A stretch of 33,715 nt of DNA, from positions 1 to 33,715 of the forward strand of contig NZ_FQXH01000023.1 in assembly GCF_900129915.1 (NCBI RefSeq), written 5' to 3'. The translations under genes and the position numbers were made by a program. Each line of letters begins with the position of its first letter. Within the stretch, counting starts at the first letter, position 1. The stretch is from Tepidibacter thalassicus DSM 15285 (GTDB taxonomy: Bacteria; Bacillota; Clostridia; Peptostreptococcales; Peptostreptococcaceae). The notes under the pieces were generated by a model. That model did no database searches. It had not been told where the DNA came from and saw nothing but the letters and a program-made list of their open reading frames with translations. Shown here in pieces: positions 8,769 through 16,083 of this stretch.

Positions 8769-9830
8769 TTATACCCCCAATATTTCTTTTAGTGCATTTA
8801 TTAAAACTTCATTCTCTTCTCTTTTTTTAACTGCAACTCTTATATAACTTGTATCAAGTCCCTTAAAATTAGATGCATCTCTTATTAATATGTTTTTTTC
8901 TACAAATAATTTCTCCTTTATATAACTTGAATTATATTTTTTTAACTTCAAAAGTATAAAGTTTGTACTACTTTCAAATACCTCTATATTCTTTATTTTA
9001 TTTAAATTTTCTATCATAAATTTTATTTCTTTTCTAAAATAGTTTTTAGTTCTTTCTATGTATTTTTTATCTTTAAATATGTAACCGCATATATTTTCAG
9101 CAAAAGAATTTACAGTCCATGGCTCTTTATACTCCCAGATTTTACTGATTATATTTTTATTACTAGTTATTCCATATCCAAGTCTAATTCCAGGAAGACC
9201 GAAAAATTTTGTAATAGCTTTTATTATAAATAAGTTGTCGTACTCTTTTATTAAATTTACTAATGTATATTTTTCATTTTGATAGACAAATTCCATAAAA
9301 GTTTCATCTACTATTAAAAATTTGTTTTTTTTCTTTAATATTTCAAGAACTTCAATTAAACTTTCTACGTTTCCACTTGGATTATTTGGATTGCATATAA
9401 ATAAAGATTTAAATTTATTTATATTCTCTTTTATACTATTAATATCTAATTCAAAATTTTTACCAAAATATAAATCTATTACCTTTTTATTATTGATTTT
9501 TGCAGCTCTCTCATATTCTGAAAATGTTGGATTTACAATACCAACTGGTCCATCTAATACTTTCATAAGTAAATATATTATTTCACTAGCCCCATTCCCT
9601 GGTATTATATATTCATAATCTAAATCTAGATAATTCCCTATATTTTTTCTTAAATTCAAATATTCAACATCTGGATATTTAGTGCTTAAATTAAGCCCTT
9701 CTAGTATGTACTTATCTATATTTTCAGGTATATAAGGATTTATATTTGAACTAAAATCTAATATATTTTCTCTTTTTCCGTATTTTAACATCATACTAGC
9801 TACATCTGCACCATGGCCAAGATTTATCAT
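8769..9830 (-). CDS. cobD: L-threonine-O-3-phosphate decarboxylase
   Basis: PLP-dependent enzyme that decarboxylates L-threonine phosphate to (R)-1-amino-2-propanol phosphate for attachment to the corrin ring. At 353 aa it is a fold-type I aminotransferase relative. It begins with a LGHGADV motif (4-10), then DFSSNINP (25-32), PGNGASE (77-83), CNPNNPSG (146-153), VDETF (174-178) and the Schiff-base motif ITKFFGLPGIRLGYG with Lys208. The HG and DFSSNINP motifs favour CobD over histidinol-phosphate aminotransferase, as does the neighbourhood of cbiB and pduX. Its ATG overlaps the cbiB stop by four bases. Confidence 0.93.
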   Translation of the reverse strand: MINLGHGADVASMMLKYGKRENILDFSSNINPYIPENIDKYILEGLNLSTKYPDVEYLNLRKNIGNYLDLDYEYIIPGNGASEIIYLLMKVLDGPVGIVNPTFSEYERAAKINNKKVIDLYFGKNFELDINSIKENINKFKSLFICNPNNPSGNVESLIEVLEILKKKNKFLIVDETFMEFVYQNEKYTLVNLIKEYDNLFIIKAITKFFGLPGIRLGYGITSNKNIISKIWEYKEPWTVNSFAENICGYIFKDKKYIERTKNYFRKEIKFMIENLNKIKNIEVFESSTNFILLKLKKYNSSYIKEKLFVEKNILIRDASNFKGLDTSYIRVAVKKREENEVLINALKEILGV

Positions 9831-10792
9831 CTAAAAAAACACCTCTCAATTACAATGTATACTATTGAAAATATAACTAAGCTTAAAAATGAAGTTAAAT
9901 ACATTATTTTATTAGTTTTTATTATATCTTCTTCATCTATTTCTCTAAGTTTATCTCCTATTGTTGGTTTATAAACCTTTTCCCCAAAATAATAATTAGT
10001 ACCTCCAAGTCTTATCCCTAAAGCCCCTGCAACTGCTCCTTCAGGATATGCACAGTTTGGACTTTTATGATTTTTTCTATCTCTTATTGCTATTTTTATA
10101 GAGTTTTTGTAATCAAATCCTAAAAACATAGAAGATAAAGCCATTACAAAAGCTGTAATTCTAGCAGGTATGAAATTTGCAATATCATCAATCTTTGCAG
10201 ATGCAAACCCTATATCTATATATTTTTCATTTTTATATCCAATCATGGAATCTAATGTATTTACTGCTTTGTATGCCATGGCAAGAGGTGCACCCCCTAT
10301 AAATAAATAAAACATAGGTGATATTATTCCATCTACAGTGTTTTCTGCAACAGTTTCAACTACAGCCCTTATAATTTCATTTTTTGAAAGACTTTGTGTA
10401 TCTCTTCCTACTATGTAAGATAATTGTTTTCTAGCTTTTGTTATATCTCCTTCCTTTAAAACATTATATATTTTAACAGCTTCATCTTTTAAGCATTTAG
10501 TTGCAAGTGTTGTGTATATAATTAATGTATTTAAAATTATATAAAAATAATAATTTATACCTTTAGATATTTTCAATATAAAATAAGTTGTAAGGTAAGT
10601 TATAATTACAACTACAAAATTTAGTACAAAACCACCCATTTTAAGTCCCATTCTACTCTTTGTAATATTTCTTATACTATTTTCTATAAATTTTATGAGT
10701 TTTCCTATATATATTACTGGATGAGGCAAACAATAAGGATCTCCAAATATAATATCTAATACATATCCAACATAAGTTGAAACTATATTCAT
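9827..10792 (-). CDS. cbiB (cobD in aerobic nomenclature): Adenosylcobinamide-phosphate synthase, membrane protein
   Basis: Joins aminopropanol phosphate to adenosylcobyrate. The 321-aa protein is an integral membrane enzyme with several hydrophobic helices, including residues about 52-70, 76-95 and the final 20 or so residues. The N-terminus has the family signature DIIFGDPYCLPHPV from residue 13. The middle has RAVVETVAENTVDG near 145-158 and AMAYKAVNTLDSMIGYKN near 171-188, both typical of CbiB. It overlaps cbiA and cobD by four bases each. Together with CobD and the PduX-like kinase it completes the nucleotide-loop arm module. Confidence 0.94.
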   Translation of the reverse strand: MNIVSTYVGYVLDIIFGDPYCLPHPVIYIGKLIKFIENSIRNITKSRMGLKMGGFVLNFVVVIITYLTTYFILKISKGINYYFYIILNTLIIYTTLATKCLKDEAVKIYNVLKEGDITKARKQLSYIVGRDTQSLSKNEIIRAVVETVAENTVDGIISPMFYLFIGGAPLAMAYKAVNTLDSMIGYKNEKYIDIGFASAKIDDIANFIPARITAFVMALSSMFLGFDYKNSIKIAIRDRKNHKSPNCAYPEGAVAGALGIRLGGTNYYFGEKVYKPTIGDKLREIDEEDIIKTNKIMYLTSFLSLVIFSIVYIVIERCFFR

Positions 10793-12147
10793 ATATTCTC
10801 TACCGCCTTATTTAAAAAGTTAATAGGTATATTTAAATCACTGTAAAAATGAGTATGAAGATATGTTGCAAGCGTATTTCCCTTTACATATCCACCTATC
10901 CACTCTTTTACTACTTCTCCATCTCTTTCTTTTAGTATTTTATAAGCACATTTTTCATCTGATATAAATTCAGAATGATGAAATTCATGTCCAAGTACAA
11001 TTTCTCCCTTTTTAGATATTACTGTATCAACAATTGCAATTCCTTTGGAATATCCAAATCTCTTTAAAGATTTAGTCATAATGCTTTTTCCCTTTAATAT
11101 ACCTACCATCTGATATTCATTATTTTCATTATCTATTAATTTTTCTCCTAAATACATAAGTCCTCCACACTCAGCATATATAGGTATATTTTTTTGATGA
11201 GCTTTTTTTATTTCTTTTCTTATTTCTTCATTCTTTTCAAGCTCACTACCAAATACCTCCGGAAATCCACCTCCTATATATATTCCATTACATTTTGGAA
11301 GACATTTATCTTCAAGCGGACTAAATGTTACTATATTTACTCCCATTTCTTTAAGTAAGTCTATACTATCCCAATAGTAAAAATTAAATGCTTTATCGTA
11401 TGCCATGGCTATTGTTAAGTTATCATATTTAGGTATTTTTATACCGTAATTTAATCTTAAATTTTCTGATTGAGAAATTTTTAATAATTCATCTAAATCT
11501 ATATGCTCCTCAATTACATCTGCCAAATTAGAAAATTTTTCTTCTAATTTTTCCATTTCAAGTGTTGGAATAAGCCCTAAATGTCTTGATGGAAGAGAAA
11601 ATTCTAGATTTTTTGGAAGATATCCCAATACTTTAGTGTTAGTATATTTTTCTATAGCTTCTTTTATTATTTTAAAATGCCCATTTGAAGATATGTTATT
11701 TACTATTACCCCTTTTATATCAACATCTTTATCTAAATTTTTATACCCAAAAACCATGGCAGCTGCTGATGTTGCCATAGTTTTTCCATCTATAACTAAA
11801 ACTACAGGAACTTTTAGTATTTTAGAAGTATATGAGCTTGTACATGAATTAATATCTATACCATATCCATCAAAAAGTCCCATTACTCCTTCTATTACAC
11901 AAATATCAGCTTCTTTTGAATTTTTTATAAATAAATATTTTATTACTTCATCATCTAGCATATAAGAATCTAAGTTTCTAGATTTTCTTCCTGTAATAAA
12001 TGTATGATAAGAAGTATCAATATAATCAGGACCAACTTTATAAGGTTGAACTTTAAAACCCCTTTTTTTAAGTGCCGCCATTATACCCATAGATATGGTA
12101 GTTTTTCCAACTCCACTATTTGTTCCTGCAATTAATATTTTTTTCAT
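10789..12147 (-). CDS. cbiA: Cobyrinate a,c-diamide synthase
   Basis: ATP- and glutamine-dependent amidation of the a- and c-carboxylates of cobyrinate. The 452-aa protein has an N-terminal dethiobiotin-synthetase-like P-loop GTNSGVGKTT (8-17) and a C-terminal class I glutamine amidotransferase domain with YAECGGLMYLG (nucleophile Cys327) and a final TYLHTHF with His431. A frame extension to a TTG at 12165 is rejected because it would lie in the U-tract of the leader terminator. ATG 12147 has GGGGGA about 6 bases upstream. It is the first gene of the operon, directly behind the cobalamin riboswitch. The related cobyric acid synthase cbiP/cobQ is not in the window. Confidence 0.95.
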   Translation of the reverse strand: MKKILIAGTNSGVGKTTISMGIMAALKKRGFKVQPYKVGPDYIDTSYHTFITGRKSRNLDSYMLDDEVIKYLFIKNSKEADICVIEGVMGLFDGYGIDINSCTSSYTSKILKVPVVLVIDGKTMATSAAAMVFGYKNLDKDVDIKGVIVNNISSNGHFKIIKEAIEKYTNTKVLGYLPKNLEFSLPSRHLGLIPTLEMEKLEEKFSNLADVIEEHIDLDELLKISQSENLRLNYGIKIPKYDNLTIAMAYDKAFNFYYWDSIDLLKEMGVNIVTFSPLEDKCLPKCNGIYIGGGFPEVFGSELEKNEEIRKEIKKAHQKNIPIYAECGGLMYLGEKLIDNENNEYQMVGILKGKSIMTKSLKRFGYSKGIAIVDTVISKKGEIVLGHEFHHSEFISDEKCAYKILKERDGEVVKEWIGGYVKGNTLATYLHTHFYSDLNIPINFLNKAVENI

Positions 12148-12163
12148 AAAATATCCCCCTAAC

Positions 12164-12190
12164 AAAAAAACCTAACCTTTTTAGGTTAGG
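12164..12190 (-). terminator. Intrinsic terminator of the cobalamin riboswitch
   Basis: On the minus strand CCTAACCT (12190-12183), a four-base A loop and AGGTTAGG (12178-12171) form a perfect 8-bp stem. A run of seven U residues (12170-12164) follows, ending 16 bases before the cbiA start codon. It lies between the riboswitch aptamer and cbiA, so it is the likely off-switch when adenosylcobalamin is bound. Confidence 0.9.
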
Positions 12191-12255
12191 AATATTTATA
12201 CAAATACTATAAAATTTACATAGTAATACCCTTCCCTCCGAAGGCTTACTTCTAA

Positions 12256-12404
12256 CTAATTAGGCAGGTTTCCTGGCTTAGAATTCATTCTACTCCCTTA
12301 CCTTCCCACAATAATAAATAGCGGTGGCATATTTAGGTTTCGTCTTTCTTTACAGTAGCGGGGGCTGCAGAGGATTTTCACCTCTTTCCCTTAACCTAAT
12401 TAAG
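12256..12404 (-). promoter_or_regulatory. Cobalamin riboswitch aptamer
   Basis: Read on the minus strand, the leader shows the conserved elements in order: AGGTGAAAATCCTCTGCAGC, then CCCGCTACTG, then TGCCACCG, then GGGAAGG and finally AAGCCAGGAAACCTGCC. These match the consensus of the B12 riboswitch. A P1 closing stem can be drawn between 12395-12403 and 12256-12264 (TTAATTAGG with CCTAATTAG, one wobble pair). It lies 65 bases upstream of a strong terminator and just upstream of cbiA. B12 binding is expected to lower expression of the whole operon. Confidence 0.95.
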
Positions 12405-12423
12405 TATTAAATTTTACTTTTTC

Positions 12424-12452
12424 ATAATACCATACAATTTATAAACAGTCAA
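12424..12452 (-). promoter_or_regulatory. Sigma-A-type promoter of the cobalamin operon
   Basis: On the minus strand TTGACT (12452-12447) and TATTAT (12429-12424) are separated by exactly 17 bases. Transcription would start about 12417, just before the riboswitch. It lies 30 bases beyond the stop of the small upstream gene, so the operon probably has its own promoter. Confidence 0.8.
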
Positions 12453-12481
12453 TATTTGACAATTTAATATGTAAATTTATA

Positions 12482-12742
12482 TTATTTTTCTTTTATCTCT
12501 ATGTCTTTTATTTTAATTTTTATATTTTTTTGAATATTGTATATCTTTTCTTCATTTACCTCCTCAATAATAGAACTATATTTTTTTCTCTTTAACCCAA
12601 AACATTCTAAGGTGTTTAAATCAATATCTTCTAAAAGTAAAAGAATTTCATTTTTTACATAATCATTCAGTTTCTCATCATTCATTGTTAATTCATTAAC
12701 ATTCATTTCTACATCAATAACTACTTTAAAGCTTTTTTTCAT
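12482..12742 (-). CDS. Small protein of unknown function (86 aa)
   Basis: I do not recognise this protein. It is acidic and Lys-rich, with no signal peptide, membrane segment or Cys pair (one Cys at residue 48). Residues 5-15 (FKVVIDVEMNV) and 71-84 look like beta strands of alternating hydrophobic residues, and 25-42 looks helical. A GGAGG site 7 bases before ATG 12742 supports it as a real gene. It lies upstream of the cobalamin promoter on the same strand and ends 30 bases from its -35 element; there is no obvious terminator between them, so some read-through into the riboswitch leader is possible. It looks like a single-gene unit. Confidence 0.65.
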   Translation of the reverse strand: MKKSFKVVIDVEMNVNELTMNDEKLNDYVKNEILLLLEDIDLNTLECFGLKRKKYSSIIEEVNEEKIYNIQKNIKIKIKDIEIKEK

Positions 12743-12906
12743 ATTAACTCCTCCATTTTTATTAATTTGTCATAACCTTAATTGAATAAAAAGCAACTAT
12801 ATTTCGTTTATATATTTATCACATATATAAATTTATAACAAATTCGGCCATAAAATTCCACAAAATATACCAAGCAATTTCTTCCAACCCTTCAAACTAT
12901 TAAAAA

Positions 12907-12963
12907 TACTTGAAATAAAAAACACTCTAAATCAAGTAAAATCCAAATTACATTTTTATGTAA
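12907..12963. repeat. Two inverted repeats upstream of the Met-rich gene
   Basis: TACTTGA (12907-12913) and TCAAGTA (12932-12938) form a 7-bp inverted repeat with an 18-base spacer. Ten bases on, TTACAT (12948-12953) and ATGTAA (12958-12963) form a 6-bp inverted repeat around TTTT. Both are AT-rich and could occur by chance. Their place 66-122 bases before the start codon at 13029 is compatible with operators. I could not fix a convincing promoter for any sigma factor here. Confidence 0.3.
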
Positions 12964-13028
12964 CATTTTTATTCTCTAATTAATATATATGTATGGAAGA
13001 GAAAAAAATTATATCAGGAGGTATGATT

Positions 13029-13337
13029 ATGCATCATTATAAAAAAGATAAAAAATACGAAATGGATATGATGAATCCTATGATGGGTATGCAGTATATG
13101 TGTCCAATGATGATGGGTATGCATCCTATGGGAATGAACCCTATGATGGGTATGTACCCTATGGGAATGTATCCTATGATGGATATGGATGAAATGAACA
13201 TGATGCAACCTATGGCATATATGATTTATGTATATCCTATGATGGGTATGCACCATCCAATGGGTATGTATCCTATGGGAATGAACCCTATGATGGATAT
13301 GGATTATTATTGCGAAGAAGATGAAGAAGAAGAATAA
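13029..13337 (+). CDS. Methionine-rich low-complexity protein (102 aa)
   Basis: Thirty-seven of 102 residues are methionine. After a basic start (MHHYKKDKKYE) the protein consists of repeats of PMMGM, PMGMYPM and PMGMNPMM, with Tyr, His and a few Asp, and it ends in an acidic tail YYCEEDEEEE. No signal peptide or membrane helix is seen. AGGAGG (13016-13021) sits 7 bases before ATG 13029 but only one base before ATG 13023, so 13029 is chosen. A bidirectional terminator follows directly. The composition resembles Met/Tyr/His-rich spore coat or metal-binding (Cu, Ag) proteins, or a methionine oxidant sink; none of these can be proved from sequence. Being monocistronic behind a strong ribosome binding site suggests an abundant product. 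Confidence 0.75.
   Translation: MHHYKKDKKYEMDMMNPMMGMQYMCPMMMGMHPMGMNPMMGMYPMGMYPMMDMDEMNMMQPMAYMIYVYPMMGMHHPMGMYPMGMNPMMDMDYYCEEDEEEE
13115..13301 (+). repeat. Internal 40-bp direct repeat of the Met-rich gene
   Basis: Bases 13115-13154 and 13262-13301 match at 38 of 40 positions and encode GMHPMGMNPMMGM-like and GMYPMGMNPMMDM-like segments. Shorter copies of the same CCTATGATGGGTATG unit fill the sequence between them. The near identity at DNA level points to recent duplication or slippage within the gene, not just selection for amino acid composition. Confidence 0.8.
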
Positions 13338-13380
13338 AAAAATTCCCCCACTTTAACTCAAACAAGTGGGGAAAATTTTT
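13336..13380. terminator. Bidirectional intrinsic terminator
   Basis: CCCCACTT (13346-13353) pairs with AAGTGGGG (13364-13371) around a 10-base loop. On the plus strand it is followed by AAAATTTTTTT, and on the minus strand by a run of U from the A-tract at 13336-13342. It separates the convergent Met-rich gene and antiporter gene and can serve both. Confidence 0.9.
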
Positions 13381-14328
13381 TTAATTTCTTATTATCACAA
13401 ATACCATATACGCCACATAAGACAATGTCAAAAACATTCCTTCTCCTCTATATACAGTTCTCTTTGTTATAGCAAATATATAAGTTAGTACAGTAACTAT
13501 TAAAAGATAAATCATATCGACAAATATAACAGAATTTATAGAAATAGGTCTTATAACCGACGACATTCCAAGTACAAATAACAAATTAAACATATTAGAC
13601 CCTATAACATTTCCCATCGCAATATCACTTTCATTTTTAAACGCCGCAACAATAGATGTTACAAGTTCAGGAAGAGATGTTCCAACTGCTACAATAGTAA
13701 GTCCTACCAAATTTTGACTCATACCAAACTTTATAGCTATAGAAGAACTTGAATCTACCACCCATTCTGACCCAAGTATTATTCCCATTATTCCAACTAT
13801 ACTAATTATTATACTTTTACCTAAAGATATATCTTTTACTTCCTCTTTATAATCTTCTTTAGAAAGAATTGCCATCTCTACAAGATAATACACAAATATC
13901 AAAAATAAAGATAAAAGTATAAGCCCATCCGCTCTAGATAATACATCATTACTAGCTCCCTGCAGTGATATATCAGCACAAAGAATAAATAAAACTAACG
14001 AAGTTAATATAGAAAAAGGAAATTCCTTTAATATAGTTCCTTTTTGCACCTTCATAGGATTTATTATAGAAGATATTCCTATTACAAGTAAAAAATTAAA
14101 TAAATTAGAACCCACAACATTTCCAAGAGCAATTTCATTAGAACCCTTAAGTGCAGCATTTATACTTACCGCTGACTCTGGAGCACTTGTTCCAAACGCT
14201 ACAATAGTAAGCCCTATAAGTATCGGTGGAACCTTGAATTTCTTTGCTATTGCCGAAGATCCATCTACAAAAAAATCAGCTCCTTTTATTAAAAATACAA
14301 ATCCAATTATCAATACCAAATAATCCAT
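13381..14328 (-). CDS. yrbG: Calcium/sodium (cation) antiporter, CaCA superfamily
   Basis: Membrane antiporter that probably expels Ca2+ in exchange for Na+ or H+. The 315-aa protein has about ten hydrophobic helices arranged as two homologous halves, as in YrbG/NCX proteins. Alpha-repeat 1 has GTSAPE at 46-51 and GNVVGSN at 69-75. Alpha-repeat 2 has GTSLPE at 216-221 and GNVIGSN at 239-245. The acidic ion-binding Glu of each repeat (Glu51 and Glu221) is present. AGGAGATGATTAG precedes ATG 14328. It is divergent from the HD-GYP gene, and the 168-base space between them carries phased repeats that could influence both. Ion specificity cannot be told from the sequence. Confidence 0.92.
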   Translation of the reverse strand: MDYLVLIIGFVFLIKGADFFVDGSSAIAKKFKVPPILIGLTIVAFGTSAPESAVSINAALKGSNEIALGNVVGSNLFNFLLVIGISSIINPMKVQKGTILKEFPFSILTSLVLFILCADISLQGASNDVLSRADGLILLSLFLIFVYYLVEMAILSKEDYKEEVKDISLGKSIIISIVGIMGIILGSEWVVDSSSSIAIKFGMSQNLVGLTIVAVGTSLPELVTSIVAAFKNESDIAMGNVIGSNMFNLLFVLGMSSVIRPISINSVIFVDMIYLLIVTVLTYIFAITKRTVYRGEGMFLTLSYVAYMVFVIIRN

Positions 14329-14409
14329 CTAATCATCTCCTAACCATTATTTTTTCCAATTTTATAATCGTGCCATACATTCCCTTATTCCCAAACATTC
14401 TACAAAATG

Positions 14410-14453
14410 TTACAATATTATTACAATATAGTTTCAATACTATTACAAATCAA
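14410..14453 (+). promoter_or_regulatory. Four 11-bp phased TTACAAT direct repeats (putative response-regulator site)
   Basis: TTACAAT (14410), TTACAAT (14421), TTTCAAT (14432) and TTACAAA (14443) start exactly 11 bases apart, and a further ACAA lies at 14402. The last unit overlaps the -35 element of the HD-GYP promoter. Direct repeats of 6-7 bases at 11-bp period are the layout used by OmpR/PhoB/PhoP-type response regulators; the Bacillus PhoP box is a TTAACA-like repeat at this period. Which regulator binds is unknown. Confidence 0.55.
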
Positions 14454-14471
14454 TTATATTAAATATATAAT
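14443..14471 (+). promoter_or_regulatory. Sigma-A-type promoter of the HD-GYP gene
   Basis: TTACAA (14443-14448) and a perfect TATAAT (14466-14471) are 17 bases apart. Transcription would begin near 14478, leaving a short leader before the ATG at 14497. The -35 is itself the fourth unit of the phased repeat array, so a bound regulator would touch RNA polymerase directly. Confidence 0.75.
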
Positions 14472-14496
14472 ATTTTTACTAGAGAGGATAAATAAT

Positions 14497-16041
14497 ATGA
14501 ATGTAAAAAAGCACTATTTACTTATAATGATTATTATTTTAATATTTTTCTTTAGCATTTTCTCAATCTCAACAAGACTATTTTTACATAAAAGTTTTTT
14601 ATCTATTGAAAAAAAACATAAAGAAAGCCAAATAAGTATAATACAATCTCTAATAGAAACCGAAAAACATTCTTTATCTAATATTTTACTTGAAAATTGT
14701 TACTGGGATGAAATATACAATGCAGTAAAAGCTAAAGATATAAACTGGATTAATAATAATTTATTGTACTACTTTTTAAAACAATATAACTATGATTTAA
14801 TTTACATACTAGACGAAAACAAAAATACTATTACAAATTATTCCAAACACAACTTAGATATTGATTTAAGTAAAATAGATGCTTTAAAATTAACTTTTAA
14901 AAATTCTAAACAATATACAGATTTAGTAAAATTCAATTCCAAATTTTACATAATATCGTCTTCACCTATTTTTGACGGATTAGGATCTAAAAAACCTAAT
15001 GGATACATAATAATTGCAGATGAAATAGATGCCGAAAAAATAGAAAATCTAATAAAAAATATTTACAATTATAAAAGTCTAGCACTTGTACAAACTGAAA
15101 ATGTAAATTCCGATATACATAATTTAATTTATGTTCCTCTAAAAAATAACAATAATGAATCAATAGGTTTTATAAAAATAACATTAAAAGCAAATAATGT
15201 TAAAAACTATTTTTACAAAATACACATTATTTTTTTAATAGTATATTTTATTATGTCTTTAGTTTTTTTATATATCACAAACCAGATATCTTCAACTATA
15301 AATTTTAAAATTAAATCTATTGTAAATCAAATAAATTTAATTTCAAGGGGAAACTATAGTATTAAATTAAATTCAGATACTAAAATTGAAGAATTAAATA
15401 TACTATCTAACTCTGTAAACAATCTCTCTCAAACGATAAAAGAAAAAATAGATGAAAACAATAAAAATTATATAGAAATAATAGAAGCTATTATGACTTC
15501 ATTAGAATTAAAAGATAGCTATACCGTTGGTCACTCTAAAAGAGTTGCTAAATACTCTAAAAAAATTGCTCAAAAACTTAATTTAAAAAATATAAGAGAA
15601 ATTGAAGTTGCAGCATTAATTCACGATGTAGGCAAAATAGGAATTCCTGAATCTATTCTAAACAAACCTGGAAAATTAACTGAAGAAGAATTTAACGTAA
15701 TAAAAACCCATCCTGAAAAAGGATACAAAATTTTAGAAAAAATTTCTTATATGAATAATATAAAACATATGGTAAGATTCCATCACGAAAGAATAGATGG
15801 TAAAGGTTATCCCCTTGGTCTTAAAGGTAATGATATTCCTTTTGAATCTAAAATAATAGCTGTCGCTGATGCATTTGATGCTATGACTTCAGATAGATGT
15901 TACAGAAGTAAATTCAATATAGACCAAGCTATAGATATATTAATAAAAAACAAAAATTCTCAATTTGACCCTATCATAGTAGATTGTTTTGTAGAAATTC
16001 TAAACGAAGATAGAGAATTCAAAAAAAGCATCGCTCTATAA
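14497..16041 (+). CDS. Membrane HD-GYP c-di-GMP phosphodiesterase with CHASE4-like sensor
   Basis: Likely hydrolyses cyclic di-GMP in response to an extracellular signal. I chose ATG 14497 (AGAGAGG 9 bases upstream); a 30-residue extension to 14407 would run through the promoter. The 514-aa protein has a transmembrane helix at about 8-29, an extracellular domain at about 35-235 with CHASE4-like features (ENCYWDEIYNAV at 66-77, a SSSPIFDGLG stretch at 154-163), a second helix at about 242-261 and a HAMP-like linker to about 325. The HD-GYP domain covers about 330-505, with HDVGK at 376-380, HHERIDGKGYP at 429-439 and ADAFDAMTSDRCYR at 457-470. All signature metal and GYP residues are present, so it looks active. 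The HAD gene follows after 42 bases. Confidence 0.9.
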   Translation: MNVKKHYLLIMIIILIFFFSIFSISTRLFLHKSFLSIEKKHKESQISIIQSLIETEKHSLSNILLENCYWDEIYNAVKAKDINWINNNLLYYFLKQYNYDLIYILDENKNTITNYSKHNLDIDLSKIDALKLTFKNSKQYTDLVKFNSKFYIISSSPIFDGLGSKKPNGYIIIADEIDAEKIENLIKNIYNYKSLALVQTENVNSDIHNLIYVPLKNNNNESIGFIKITLKANNVKNYFYKIHIIFLIVYFIMSLVFLYITNQISSTINFKIKSIVNQINLISRGNYSIKLNSDTKIEELNILSNSVNNLSQTIKEKIDENNKNYIEIIEAIMTSLELKDSYTVGHSKRVAKYSKKIAQKLNLKNIREIEVAALIHDVGKIGIPESILNKPGKLTEEEFNVIKTHPEKGYKILEKISYMNNIKHMVRFHHERIDGKGYPLGLKGNDIPFESKIIAVADAFDAMTSDRCYRSKFNIDQAIDILIKNKNSQFDPIIVDCFVEILNEDREFKKSIAL

Positions 16042-16083
16042 TATAATAATTTAAACAACAAAATAATACGAGGTGGTGACTTT

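Noticed and set aside
12148..12165. Upstream TTG start of cbiA adding six residues
   Set aside because: The codon lies in the terminator U-tract, and the ATG at 12147 has a good ribosome binding site.
13014..13256. His-rich 80-aa minus-strand frame opposite the Met-rich gene
   Set aside because: It is the antisense shadow of the ATG-rich repeats (CAT reads as His) and has no ribosome binding site.
13078..13301. Possible CRISPR-like or satellite array
   Set aside because: The repeats are in frame, encode the Met-rich protein, and lack unique spacers of constant length.
14407..14496. Thirty-residue N-terminal extension of the HD-GYP protein
   Set aside because: It would be encoded by the phased repeats and the promoter, upstream of the likely transcription start.
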